This document shows, in pieces, positions 43,401-51,302 of a stretch of 64,000 nt of DNA. The stretch's first letter is position 1, and each line of letters starts with the position of its first letter. Under the pieces are notes generated by a model. The model had not been told where the DNA came from and made no database searches. It was given only the letters and a program-made list of their open reading frames with translations. Source of the DNA: Myxococcales bacterium (lineage in GTDB: Bacteria > Myxococcota_A > Polyangia > Polyangiales > Ga0077539). The stretch is taken from NCBI GenBank assembly GCA_030652255.1, contig JAUSAZ010000175.1, positions 1 through 64,000 on the forward strand, written 5' to 3'. A program made the position numbers and the translations under genes.

Positions 43401-44512
43401 CCATGTCCGCGCTCTCGCTCGCCGCCCGCCGCGCCGTCGCCGCCCGCCCGCTGCTGGCCTCGGTGATCTCCCGCGAGCCCGACGGGGTGGTCCGCGCCGC
43501 GGCCATCGTCGCGTGGGCCGCCCTCACGCCGCCCGGCCCCGAGGCGCTCGCCGTGCTCTCGTCCGCGGGATCGGCCGGGCCGTGGTCCCGCGGGGCGTCG
43601 CTCGCGGCGATGGGCCCGCTCGCCGGCGCGCTACCCCCGCTCCGCCAGGCCCTCTGGGCCGCCGCCTACGCTCCGCCCAACGCCCCGGGGCCCCACGGCG
43701 CACCGCTCGCCGAGGTCGCTGCCCGCGCGCTCGCCCGCAGCGCTCACGGGTCGAGCCTCCTCGACGCCGAGGCGTGGCGGGACGCCGGCTCTGCCCACGC
43801 CGCCACCGTGATGCTCTCCGCCCTCCTTCGCCCGCCTGCTGCACCCGTCGACGCCGAGGCCGTCCTCGTCCGCGACGAGGCCCTCGCCGTGTCGGCCCTC
43901 CGCGACGCCCTCGGGGCGCCGGCCACCCGCGCCGTCGCCCTCGCGAACCTCGACCGACCCGCCGCCTTCGCGCCCCTCGTCGAGCAGCCCGCCGCGGCCG
44001 CGACGTCGGCGACACGATCAGCCCGGGCTCGCATCCTGGCCGCCGTGGCGCCCTCGCTCGTGGCCGCCTGGCCCGCCGCCCCGCGCGCCTCCGATGCGCC
44101 GCTCCTGCGACTGCTCGCGGAGATCGAGGACCCCGCTGCGACCTCCGTTCTACGCGCGGCCTCGGGCGCGCCCGACGCCTCGCTGCGGCTCATCGCGACG
44201 CGCGCGCTCGCGGCCCGGGGGGCCCCGGCGCTGTCCGCGCCCTCCGCGCTGGCGCGGGTCGACGCGCGGGCGAGCTGGTCCGAGCGCCTGCTGGCCGTGG
44301 AGGCGGTCGGCCGGTCGGCGGACGCGGCGGCCACGGAGGCGCTCGTCGAGGCGGCGCGGCGCGACCCCTACGGATGGGTCCGGCGCGCGGCCGTGCGGCT
44401 GCTGCGAGAGCGTACCGGCGCCGCCGTGGACGCCGCGCTACGGGACGTGCGCGACCACGACCCCGACCTCGCGCTGCGGGACGAAGCGCTCGCGGCCCTG
44501 CGCGACCGCTGA
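40469..44512 (+). CDS. Giant exported TPR-HEAT repeat protein
   Basis: A 1347-residue protein. A signal peptide (cleavage likely after PAGAQD) and a Pro/Arg-rich linker (about 30-70) are followed by about 20 TPR-like repeats (about residues 75-840; many of the form A-x3-Y-x-R-A-L-x-L) and a C-terminal set of HEAT/PBS-lyase-like repeats (about 870-1347; for example VRRAAVRLLRER and RDEALAALRD). No catalytic motif was seen. It is probably a periplasmic scaffold for protein complexes. The GTG start has no Shine-Dalgarno; TAGACT lies 6 bases upstream, suggesting a leaderless message. The coding frame is supported by unbroken length and repeat periodicity against the long antisense frame. Confidence 0.85.
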   Translation: MSARHRAWIIASLLALAPAPAGAQDWDVGPRSPRAAPRPRPRPRPRQAAPATPRPAGPAATPPPASPVAGASARDAAIERLTALSLAEPEAGIPMLPTLLRMVRARDGSSDQLLAALEARREASPRGAADLIRAEVLRDAGRFEEAIAALDRSVGDRPERAAAWRSLGALHRQLEHPAEARAAYERALSLARARDERAELLRAVLDLAVSTGDLPRAHAAQRDLVALLPGSASVRRELADLLVARQRWPEAVTELESVARSLSGDLRVQPAVLRQLGVAQLRAGRPDEAEATLRRALAGAAASPALERDVYEALAEIHEQRQDLGAWIASLERLPGASAERWAFLGRRYAALGQVDAAVRTLRRALSARPRDVDLHVALVQALTQGGRVDEALAARRALVAAVPQEVRYAVDLADDLARGGRRAEAIATLTTASRRAGGDAEAHEQIAQSLAALGERDLATRETERVVQLDPGDPSALEALGERYWESGDRPRAMAVWQRIRERARAPHDGHRALGEVYARHDLMPEAIGSFRAALQARPDDAAARRLLAQAQEQTRDLHGAVESWRALIALPAVDADLRGEARARIANLWNLLRILPDQATRLESAFQADPTDIEAALDLVEVYARLRRPAEVEAALQRVVALRPADARAWLALERARAERGDLAGAIEALQRVVAIDPRRGREIYPRLARHALAMHRDAEAVGFAARAVELNPDDASGHRELGDLYRARGELDRALGAYRRALTLNDRDFESALRLADLHLARAEATEAIDRLRSVVRRAPDDDLVGRAGRIAVQVAVATHNADALASDLALASAAAPGRAVLRRLQTELFLAWLRPDVEALSDADADRALAARQRLRRLSARAVRPLLDALDEPGVERQLLAVRMLGAVETPDAVQSLLGVAARPGVDGTTRREALRAAAACADARAIPAMLSLLRGDDSGAATLAAWALGRLPGPAVVAALRAAVQRPDAPHAAMSALSLAARRAVAARPLLASVISREPDGVVRAAAIVAWAALTPPGPEALAVLSSAGSAGPWSRGASLAAMGPLAGALPPLRQALWAAAYAPPNAPGPHGAPLAEVAARALARSAHGSSLLDAEAWRDAGSAHAATVMLSALLRPPAAPVDAEAVLVRDEALAVSALRDALGAPATRAVALANLDRPAAFAPLVEQPAAAATSATRSARARILAAVAPSLVAAWPAAPRASDAPLLRLLAEIEDPAATSVLRAASGAPDASLRLIATRALAARGAPALSAPSALARVDARASWSERLLAVEAVGRSADAAATEALVEAARRDPYGWVRRAAVRLLRERTGAAVDAALRDVRDHDPDLALRDEALAALRDR

Positions 44513-44516
44513 GCGG

Positions 44517-45374
44517 TCACTCCACGCGGACGCGAACGACCTGATCGAAGACCAGCGAGGCGCGGTGGATGCCGGCCATCGCGAAGGGGATCACCCGCAG
44601 CCGGTGGACCGAGATGGTGCCGCCCTGGCGCAGGAGCTCTCGCACCCGGTCGACCTGATGCCCGTCGAGCTCGAAGGTGCCCTCGTCGCGGGCGCCGCAG
44701 GACAGGGTGCCGGCCCCCTCGAAGACCACCGCCACGCGATCGCTGGAGGCGCCGCGCGCCCAGCGCAGGGAGAGACCGCCGCGCCTCGGGAGCGCCACCG
44801 CCTGGCCGCCCGGGAGGGGGAGGGCGTCGTCGCCGAGCCGGAGGTCGGCGATGGGGTCGGGCGGCGCGCCGCTCACGTCGAAGGCTCCGCGCTGGGTGAC
44901 GGGGTCGCCCGCGCCGGTGAACTGCCACGCGCCCGCGGGGAGCTCGCGGTCGAGGCCGTAGACCACGCCCGACACGACGTTCCAGAGGTCGGGCAGGCGG
45001 TGCGGGGACATCCGGGCGACCAGCGCCTCGGCGCGGGCGTCGATGGCGCCCACGTCGAGCAGCTGCACCTCGGCCTGCGTCGGGTCGGCCCCTTCGCCCA
45101 TGGACGCCCGCTCGGTGCACCCGCTGACCGCCGCGCTCGGCGGGGCCCCCACGAGCTCGGGCAGCGACTCGACGCGCACGCCCTGCGAGCGGAAGAAGCG
45201 CCCGCCCACGTGCACCCGCGCGCCGCTGCCGTCGCTCACCCGCTCGACGAACACGATGCCCTCGGAGTGCGTTGCGACGTCCGCGTCGAGCGCCACCTCC
45301 GGGCCGGCACCGGTACAGCCCACGCCGATGGCCGCGAAGAGGCTGACCAACCAGGTTGAACGACAGAGCATCAT
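44517..45374 (-). CDS. Predicted lipoprotein, unknown function
   Basis: A 285-residue protein. The signal peptide ends in a possible lipobox (AAIGVGC; the Gly at -3 is atypical). The mature part is beta-rich with two Cys (SGCTER and LSCGARDEGTF) and no recognised domain. It has tandem ATG codons at 45374 and 45371. A promoter with consensus-like -10 TATACT lies 11 bases ahead. It runs tail to tail with the TPR-HEAT gene (4 bases between stops). Confidence 0.68.
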   Translation of the reverse strand: MMLCRSTWLVSLFAAIGVGCTGAGPEVALDADVATHSEGIVFVERVSDGSGARVHVGGRFFRSQGVRVESLPELVGAPPSAAVSGCTERASMGEGADPTQAEVQLLDVGAIDARAEALVARMSPHRLPDLWNVVSGVVYGLDRELPAGAWQFTGAGDPVTQRGAFDVSGAPPDPIADLRLGDDALPLPGGQAVALPRRGGLSLRWARGASSDRVAVVFEGAGTLSCGARDEGTFELDGHQVDRVRELLRQGGTISVHRLRVIPFAMAGIHRASLVFDQVVRVRVE

Positions 45375-45385
45375 CCGCGCTTCCC

Positions 45386-45415
45386 AGTATACGAACGGAA
45401 CCCCCGCCGAGGCAA
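45386..45415 (-). promoter_or_regulatory. Sigma-70-type promoter of the 44517-45374 lipoprotein
   Basis: On the minus strand -35 TTGCCT (45410-45415), an 18-bp spacer and -10 TATACT (45386-45391) form the most consensus-like promoter in the window. Transcription would start a few bases before the ATG, leaving a very short leader. Confidence 0.65.
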
Positions 45416-45468
45416 CGAGTCTCCATGTCCGACGGCGCCCTCCCCGGCCCTGGCTCATCCGTGCTTCG

Positions 45469-46596
45469 ATGCCCGCCATGGACTCCCACGACCTCGCCGC
45501 GGGCGCGGTGCTCGTCGGCGGCTTCGACGGCCCCGCGCTCCCCTCGACCCTCGGAGACCGCCTCGCCGACGGCCGCCTCGCGGGCGTCATCTACTTCCGA
45601 CGCAACATCGTCGACGCCGCCCAGGTGCGCGACCTCTGCGCCGCCGTGCTGGCCTCGTCCGCGCTCACCCCGATCATCGCGCTCGACCAGGAGGGCGGCC
45701 GCGTGACCCGCCTGCGCGACCCGGTGATCGCGCTGCCCGCCGCCCGCGCCCTCGGCGCGCTCGACGACCCCGGGCTCACCCGCGACCTCCACCGCGCCCT
45801 CGCCGAGGAGCTCGCCGCGATCGGCGTCAACCTCGACCTCGCGCCGGTCTGCGACGTCGACAGCAATCCCGCCAACCCCGTCATCGGCGACCGCGCCTTC
45901 GGGCGCACCGCGGCGCTCGTCTCCCGGCACGCCGTCGCCGCGATCGAGGGCCTCCACGCCGGCGCCGTGCTCGCGTGCGCCAAGCACTTCCCCGGGCACG
46001 GCGACACGGCGACGGACAGCCACCACGAGCTCCCGGTGCTGCCCCACGGCCTCGATCGCCTGGAGGCCGTCGAGCTCGCGCCCTTCCGCGCGGCCGTCGC
46101 CGCCGGAGTCGACGCCGTGATGACCGCGCACGTCCGCTTCGACGCGCTCGACGCGAGCGTGCCGGCGACCCTCTCCCGCGCCGTCATGACGACCCTGCTG
46201 CGCGCCGACGTCGCGGCGGGCGCCGACGTGGTGGTGGTCTCCGACGACCTCCTGATGCGGGCCGTGAGCGACCGCTGGCCCGTGGAGGAGTCCGCGGTGC
46301 TCGCCGTCGACGCGGGCTGCGACCTGCTGCTGGTGTGCAGCGACCCAGAGGCCCAGGAGCGCGCCCGCCTCGCGCTCGCGGCGCGCTCCCGCGCCGACGC
46401 CGCCTTCGCCGCCCGCCTGGGGGAGGCCGCCGCCCGCGTCGGTCGCCTGCGCGCTCGACTTGCGCCGCGCATCGTGGCGGCGACGGAGCTCGCGGCGCTC
46501 TGGCAGCGACCATCCCGGAACGCGCTGCTCGACCGCCTTGCCTCGCTCCAGGCCGCGGCCCCCGCGGCGGGCGTCGACCCCACCGAGCGGGCTTGA
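45469..46596 (+). CDS. nagZ: Beta-N-acetylhexosaminidase NagZ (GH3)
   Basis: A protein of about 375 residues, glycoside hydrolase family 3. NagZ-type markers are GVIYFRRNI, ALDQEGGRVTRLR, and the KHFPGHGDTATDSHHELP loop with the catalytic D-x-H pair. VVVSDDLLM carries the nucleophile Asp. It removes N-acetylglucosamine from muropeptides during cell-wall recycling. Two in-frame ATG codons (45469, 45478) are possible. No signal peptide is seen, consistent with the cytosolic recycling enzyme. The gene is divergent from the lipoprotein gene ending at 44517. Confidence 0.93.
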   Translation: MPAMDSHDLAAGAVLVGGFDGPALPSTLGDRLADGRLAGVIYFRRNIVDAAQVRDLCAAVLASSALTPIIALDQEGGRVTRLRDPVIALPAARALGALDDPGLTRDLHRALAEELAAIGVNLDLAPVCDVDSNPANPVIGDRAFGRTAALVSRHAVAAIEGLHAGAVLACAKHFPGHGDTATDSHHELPVLPHGLDRLEAVELAPFRAAVAAGVDAVMTAHVRFDALDASVPATLSRAVMTTLLRADVAAGADVVVVSDDLLMRAVSDRWPVEESAVLAVDAGCDLLLVCSDPEAQERARLALAARSRADAAFAARLGEAAARVGRLRARLAPRIVAATELAALWQRPSRNALLDRLASLQAAAPAAGVDPTERA

Positions 46597-46602
46597 CCCC
46601 CC

Positions 46603-47448
46603 TCAGCGCACCACGCGAAAGGTCGCCCAGCTCAGGGTGTTGGGGAACACCCGCACGCTGATCTCCGTCGGCGTCGTCGCGGCGCCAGGCACCTGCACCC
46701 GCAGCGTCACCGTCGAGCCCCGCTCCTCGTCGCCCGCCGGGACGTTGAGCACCAGCGCGAAGCCGCGCCGGCCGGTGCCCGCGATCGAGGGCGTGAGCTG
46801 CCCCGGGATGCCGTCGTTGTCGTAGAAGGACGTGGCCGCCGCGCTCGCGACCACCACCGCCCCGGCCACGCCGACGCTCGGGTCGGTCGCCTCGGAGATG
46901 GTCACCGCCACGTGGCCGAGGTCGGCCGAGGGCGAGCCCCCCTGGCCCGCCACCGCCTCCAGCACCCGCTCGGAGCCGTAGGTGTCGAGCGTCACGCTCC
47001 CGCCGCCCGCGCGGACGTCGCGGTAGGCGCCGAAGGTGGCCCGCCCCGGCGGGATGGCGCGCACGCCGATGACGGCCACGCCCCCGTCGGCCAACGTCGG
47101 GAGCACGCCCTCGAGGGTGAAGGTGCCGTCCGGGTTGGTGGTGGTCGTCAGCAGCGGATCGTCGACCGCGCGGATGGTCCAGCCCGAGGCGCCCGCGCGG
47201 GAGACCGTCGCGGTGGGCGGGAGCTGGTCGAGCACGGTCACCGTGCCGGCGACGTTGTAGCGCCCCAGCGGCACGTCGACGGCCACGCCTCCGCCGTCGC
47301 CCGCGGTCACCCCGCCGCCGCCGGTGATGGCGGGGTTCGCCCCCGCGCACGACGACCCGTCGGGGCAGGGCAGCGCGGGCGGCCGGGCAGGTGTGGCCTC
47401 GCAGCCGAGCGCGAAACCCAGGAGCAGCACGACGACGTTCGCACGCAT
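46603..47448 (-). CDS. Lipoprotein with carboxypeptidase-regulatory-like domains
   Basis: A 281-residue protein. Signal peptide with lipobox LGFALGC (Cys at about 14), then a Gly-rich linker and two beta-sandwich segments. The N-P-D-G-T-F-T-L-E-G-V-L-P motif is typical of carboxypeptidase D regulatory-like (CarboxypepD_reg) folds. It is surface or periplasmic; function unknown. The start at 47448 is preferred over GTG 47457, because TAGGGT lies 7 bases before it. It is convergent with nagZ (6 bases between stops). Confidence 0.75.
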   Translation of the reverse strand: MRANVVVLLLGFALGCEATPARPPALPCPDGSSCAGANPAITGGGGVTAGDGGGVAVDVPLGRYNVAGTVTVLDQLPPTATVSRAGASGWTIRAVDDPLLTTTTNPDGTFTLEGVLPTLADGGVAVIGVRAIPPGRATFGAYRDVRAGGGSVTLDTYGSERVLEAVAGQGGSPSADLGHVAVTISEATDPSVGVAGAVVVASAAATSFYDNDGIPGQLTPSIAGTGRRGFALVLNVPAGDEERGSTVTLRVQVPGAATTPTEISVRVFPNTLSWATFRVVR

Positions 47449-47503
47449 GCGAAGCACCCTAGCGCAAGCGCCATGGCACGTCCCGATTCGCGCAAGCCGC
47501 CGC

Positions 47504-48256
47504 TCAGAGCCGCCCTTCGCGCCGCCGCGCCGACATCGCCTCGAACTCCTCGTCGACCCGCGCGCGCGCCTCGGCGCCAGGGTCCGACGGCGAGATGCGG
47601 ACGCCCGTGCGCTCGCTCGAGCTCACTCCCCGAAACGTGTACTGCAACAGCCCGTCGCCGTTGACCTCGAGCTGCGCCCGCCCCCGCTCGCCCATGGCCG
47701 AGAGCAGCCGGTCGGCGTCGCGCAGCGGGAGCTGGAGGTTGTGCGCCACCTCGGTGGTCGTCAGCACGCCCTTGCGCGCCGCCGCCATCGCGAGGATCGC
47801 CTGCTCGGATGCGGCGTCCTTCGCCTGCACGCCGTGATCGCGGAGGCGCCGGCTCGCGGACATGAGCAGCAGGGCCGTCAGGGCCGCGATGCCGCCGAGC
47901 ACCACGCCCGTCCCGAAGCCCACCCACGCCGACACGCTCAGCGCCGCCGCCACCAGGGCCACCACCACGCCGACCAGGCCCCCGAAGGCCAGTCCACCGA
48001 GGAGCACCGCCCACGCGAGCACCCCGGTGAGCACGCCGCCGACCCGGTGCGCCGAGCCCACGAGGTTGAGCGGCACCCCGGAGAGCGGGCCCCGCGTGGC
48101 CCCGCAGCCCGAGCAGACCACCGCGCCGCCGCGGACGAGCGTGGGCGCCGCCTGCCCGCAGCGCTCGCAATTGCTGGTGTAGTGGGCGCGGCCGCAGTGA
48201 CCGCAGACGAGCTCGCCGGGGGGCATCGGGGCGCCGCAGACCGTGCACTGCTTCAT
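47504..48256 (-). CDS. Membrane protein: N-terminal zinc ribbons, TM segments, C-terminal winged-helix-like domain
   Basis: A 250-residue protein. Residues 1-55 contain four C-x2-C pairs (CTVC, CGHC, CERC, CSGC), likely two zinc ribbons. About residues 70-135 hold two or three hydrophobic segments. Residues about 150-205 (EQAILAMAAARKGVLTTTEV, then NLQLPLRDADRLLSAM) read like a winged helix of the ArsR/MarR type. It is not a recognised family. The combination suggests a membrane-tethered regulator or scaffold, by inference. A TATAGG box sits 7 bases before the ATG with no Shine-Dalgarno. Confidence 0.72.
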   Translation of the reverse strand: MKQCTVCGAPMPPGELVCGHCGRAHYTSNCERCGQAAPTLVRGGAVVCSGCGATRGPLSGVPLNLVGSAHRVGGVLTGVLAWAVLLGGLAFGGLVGVVVALVAAALSVSAWVGFGTGVVLGGIAALTALLLMSASRRLRDHGVQAKDAASEQAILAMAAARKGVLTTTEVAHNLQLPLRDADRLLSAMGERGRAQLEVNGDGLLQYTFRGVSSSERTGVRISPSDPGAEARARVDEEFEAMSARRREGRL

Positions 48257-48294
48257 GTCTCGACCTATAGGGACGAAGGCGCCCCGGCGCACCC

Positions 48295-48711
48295 TCAGCC
48301 GTCGACGCCGAGCAGCCGGGCCATCGAGGCCTCGTCCGCCGGGGTGAAGGGGTAGCGCTCGAAGTCCGCCGAGCTCACCCACTCGAAGGCGTTGACCGCC
48401 GCGGCCCGGAGGTCGTCGCCGCGCAGGTCGCAGTCGTAGAGGTGCAGGTCGACCGCGTAGGTCTCGTAGGTGTGGGTGACGAAGGAGATGAGCGCGCCGA
48501 CGTCGATGTCGGCGTCGAGCCGGTGGCGCAGCTCGCGGCGCAGCGCCTCGGCGTCGGACTCGTCGTCCTCGACCCTGCCGCCGGGAAACTCCCAGAGCAG
48601 CGGGAGCACCGCCGAGGGGCGCCGCTGCGTGATGAGGTACCGGCCGTCGCGCTCGATCACGGCGGCGACGACCCGGATGGTGCGCAGGGTGGGGGGGAGG
48701 GACGTCGCCAT
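48295..48711 (-). CDS. MutT/NUDIX-family hydrolase with altered Nudix box
   Basis: A 138-residue NUDIX-fold protein (VVAAVIERDGRYLITQRRP, LLWEFPGGRVEDDE). It resembles MutT/NudG, which hydrolyse oxidised or modified dNTPs. The Nudix helix ends R59-E60-L-R-H63-R64, so the usual E-E metal-binding pair is replaced by His-Arg; Glu48, Glu51 and Glu60 remain. Activity may be weakened or changed. TAGCAT lies 8 bases before the ATG. Divergent from the degenerate P-loop gene. Confidence 0.82.
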   Translation of the reverse strand: MATSLPPTLRTIRVVAAVIERDGRYLITQRRPSAVLPLLWEFPGGRVEDDESDAEALRRELRHRLDADIDVGALISFVTHTYETYAVDLHLYDCDLRGDDLRAAAVNAFEWVSSADFERYPFTPADEASMARLLGVDG

Positions 48712-48810
48712 GGCCCACCATGCTACGGGAGCGCTGGCGCGATGGACAATCCACTTCGTCGTTGCCCTTGCGACGGTGGGCCCGCGCCCTCTACCCTGCG
48801 CGCCGTTCCT

Positions 48811-50397
48811 GTGAGCGCCACCGCACCGTCCCCGGAGTCCCTGCGTCCTCGGCCCGACGGTGGCGCCGCCGTGCTCTTCGCCGGCGGCTCGCGCGCCGAC
48901 CGCGCCCGCCGCGTCGACGAGCTCGCGCGCGACCTCGCCCTCGGCCCCGACGTGCCCCTCGTCGTGCGGCTCCGCCCCGGCGACGCCCCCGGGCAGGACA
49001 TCGTCGGCCGCATCCACGACGCCGTCGAGGCCGCGCTCACCCGCGCCCGCGCGCCCGGCGGCCTCTACGACGACCGCGGCGGCGGACTGCTGCGCCACCT
49101 CGGGGGCTGGATCTTCCGCGCGCGCACCGTGGGCCTCGCCGGCCTCGTGGTGGTGGTCGACGAGCTCCAGCGCCACGTCGACCGCCGCGGCCGCGCGGGC
49201 GCCGACGACGCCTCCGCCGAGCTCTCGGCGCTGCTCTCCGCGTGCTCCGGCCGCGCGCTCACCGTCGTCGCCTCCGCCGCGGCCTCCTCCGCCGCGGGCG
49301 CCCCGGCGCTGCCCGCGCACCTCTGCGAGGGATTCACCCACCAGGTGGGCCTCGGCGCGCCCCCGACGGTCACCCGCGACCCGGCCTCGCTCGTCACCAC
49401 CCTCGCGGGCCGCTCCTTCGGACCGGAGGCCCTCACCCGCGCCATCTTCGGCTGGCTCGACCTGCCCGACCCCACCGACGAGCGCGTCGACGACGACACC
49501 GTCGTGGTGTTCTCGTCGCCCCTCACGCCGCCGCTCGTCCCCGAGCCCGCCGCCCTCGAATGGTCGAGCGCGGCCGAGGCGCCGGTGAGCTCACCGTCGA
49601 TCCCCCCGTCGGCCGCCGCGGTCGACGCGGCGGAGATCGCCCGCTGGCGCAACATCCTCGCCACCTCGGTGCGGGTCACCGCGCTCCTCCCCGAGGTGCG
49701 CGCCCTGCGCTCGCACCCGCCGGCCGACCGCGACGCCTTCATCGCCCGCTTCGTCGCGGGGCCGATGAACCTCCCCGCGATGCGCGACACCCTCGCGCGC
49801 GGCTCGTCCCTGGGCGCGCCGTCGCCCCGGATGGAGCTCGCCACCCGCGCCGCCCTCGGTCAGCTGCGCGCGGCCTGGGCGGCGGTGCGCGGCGAGCCCG
49901 ACGAGCCGGCGAGCTGGTCCGCCCGGCTGCGCCGCGTGGCCGAGGAGGAGGGAGCCCGCGCGTCGGCGTGGTGGGTGCTCCCGGGGCTGCGCGTCGACCT
50001 CATGGGGCGCCTGGAGTCGCGGGTGCTCGCGCCGCTCGGGTTTCGACGGGTCGACGGGGGCGTCACCCGCTCCCTCGCCGCGGCCTCCACGAGCACGCAG
50101 CCGTCGGCCCGCGTGGCCCTCGGCGACTCCGAGGCGACCCGGCTCGCGAGCTATGCGATGGCCCTGGCCGAGCCGGGCCCGCTCGAAGACGCCGTGGCGC
50201 GCGCGGAGCACAACGCCCTGGCCGCGATGCGCTCCTACGCCGGAGGTTTCGGGGGGCGCACGGCGGTGCTGGTGATGGCGGACGTCGGCGCGGCGGAGCC
50301 CGACCCCGCGCTCGAACCGAGGGCCCTGGGCGGCGGGTGTCCCTTCGCGGAGCTCGTCCCGTGGGGGCTCTACACCTTCGGGGGAAACGAACCATGA
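48811..50397 (+). CDS. Unknown protein with degenerate P-loop-NTPase-like N-terminus
   Basis: A 528-residue protein, not recognised. Residues about 18-160 follow the pattern of a P-loop ATPase. A strand AAVLFAGGSRADRARRVDEL stands where Walker A should be, but lacks the GK[ST]. Later, LAGLVVVVDELQRHVD looks like a Walker B with D-E. The C-terminal 250 residues are helical and Arg/Ala-rich. The GTG start at 48811 is chosen; an ATG at 48742 would extend it by 23 residues. It overlaps the formyltransferase gene by 4 bases (ATGA) and heads a four-gene operon. Confidence 0.65.
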   Translation: MSATAPSPESLRPRPDGGAAVLFAGGSRADRARRVDELARDLALGPDVPLVVRLRPGDAPGQDIVGRIHDAVEAALTRARAPGGLYDDRGGGLLRHLGGWIFRARTVGLAGLVVVVDELQRHVDRRGRAGADDASAELSALLSACSGRALTVVASAAASSAAGAPALPAHLCEGFTHQVGLGAPPTVTRDPASLVTTLAGRSFGPEALTRAIFGWLDLPDPTDERVDDDTVVVFSSPLTPPLVPEPAALEWSSAAEAPVSSPSIPPSAAAVDAAEIARWRNILATSVRVTALLPEVRALRSHPPADRDAFIARFVAGPMNLPAMRDTLARGSSLGAPSPRMELATRAALGQLRAAWAAVRGEPDEPASWSARLRRVAEEEGARASAWWVLPGLRVDLMGRLESRVLAPLGFRRVDGGVTRSLAAASTSTQPSARVALGDSEATRLASYAMALAEPGPLEDAVARAEHNALAAMRSYAGGFGGRTAVLVMADVGAAEPDPALEPRALGGGCPFAELVPWGLYTFGGNEP

Positions 50398-51302
50398 GGA
50401 TCCTGTACCTGGGCATGCCCATCGGCGCGCTCATGCTGTTGCGCGAGGGGCACCACCTCGTCGGGGCGTGCATCTCGCGCCCCAACTCGCCGGGCATGTC
50501 GCGCCTGCGCCGCGCCCTCGCGGAGACCGGCGCGCCGTTGCTCGGCCGCCCCGACCTCACCCAGCCCGGCGTGCAGGCGCTCATCGCGTCGACCGAGCCC
50601 GACCTCGTCGTGAGCTGGTTCTGGACCCGTCGCATCCCCGCCACGCTCGTCGCCCTCGCGCCCCACGGGGGCATCAACGTGCACCCCTCGCTGCTCCCGC
50701 GGCACCGCGGGCCCGACCCCTATTTCTGGACGCTCTACCGCGAGGACGCCGAGACCGGCGTGACCGTGCACCGCATCACCGAGGCCTACGACACGGGACC
50801 CATCCTGCTGCAGCGCAGGGTGCCGGTGCCGCCGCGGGTCAACGCCTGGCTGCTCGCCCGCGCGCTCGACCGGCCGTCGCTGGAGGCCGTGCGCGACGTG
50901 GTGCGCGGCATCGCCGACGGCACCCTCTCCGACGAGGGCGCCCCGCAGGATGACACGCTGGCGACCGAGGCCCCGCGGCCGACCGACGACGACTGCGAGA
51001 TCCTCTGGGACCACCCCGCCTCGCGGGTGATCGCCCGCATCCGCGCGGCCTCGCCCGACCCTGGCGCCTTCACGGGCCTGGGCGAGGGCACGCTGGTGGT
51101 GCTGGAGGCGCAGCACTTCCCGCGCGCGCCCCGCGGGCTCGAGCCCGGCGACGTCGCGTGGCTCCCCGAGGGCGTGGTGGTCGCGTGCGGCGGCGGCGAG
51201 GCGGTGCTGCTCACCCGCGCCCGCAGCGAGGACGACGACGTGGTGGTGACCGGCGAGCGCATCGCCGCGCTCCTCCCCGGGCTGCGGAGGGTCGACGGAT
51301 GA
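50394..51302 (+). CDS. Formyltransferase-family protein
   Basis: A 302-residue protein with a formyl_trans_N fold. The catalytic triad Asn-His-Asp is intact: N95 and H97 in GGINVHPSLLPRHRG, D133 in EAYDTGPILL. The N-terminus MRILYLGMPIGALMLLREGH is family-like. A C-terminal OB-like domain (about residues 205-300) follows. Possible substrates are methionyl-tRNA or an amino sugar, using formyl-tetrahydrofolate. The HPSLLPRHRGPDPYFW loop looks more like sugar N-formyltransferases than housekeeping Fmt. It is coupled at both ends (ATGA overlaps). Confidence 0.82.
   Translation: MRILYLGMPIGALMLLREGHHLVGACISRPNSPGMSRLRRALAETGAPLLGRPDLTQPGVQALIASTEPDLVVSWFWTRRIPATLVALAPHGGINVHPSLLPRHRGPDPYFWTLYREDAETGVTVHRITEAYDTGPILLQRRVPVPPRVNAWLLARALDRPSLEAVRDVVRGIADGTLSDEGAPQDDTLATEAPRPTDDDCEILWDHPASRVIARIRAASPDPGAFTGLGEGTLVVLEAQHFPRAPRGLEPGDVAWLPEGVVVACGGGEAVLLTRARSEDDDVVVTGERIAALLPGLRRVDG

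Noticed and set aside
48811..50397. Possible defence-system ATPase
   Set aside because: Walker A is missing and neighbours (formyltransferase, lipoprotein, YbaK) are not defence genes; kept as unknown.
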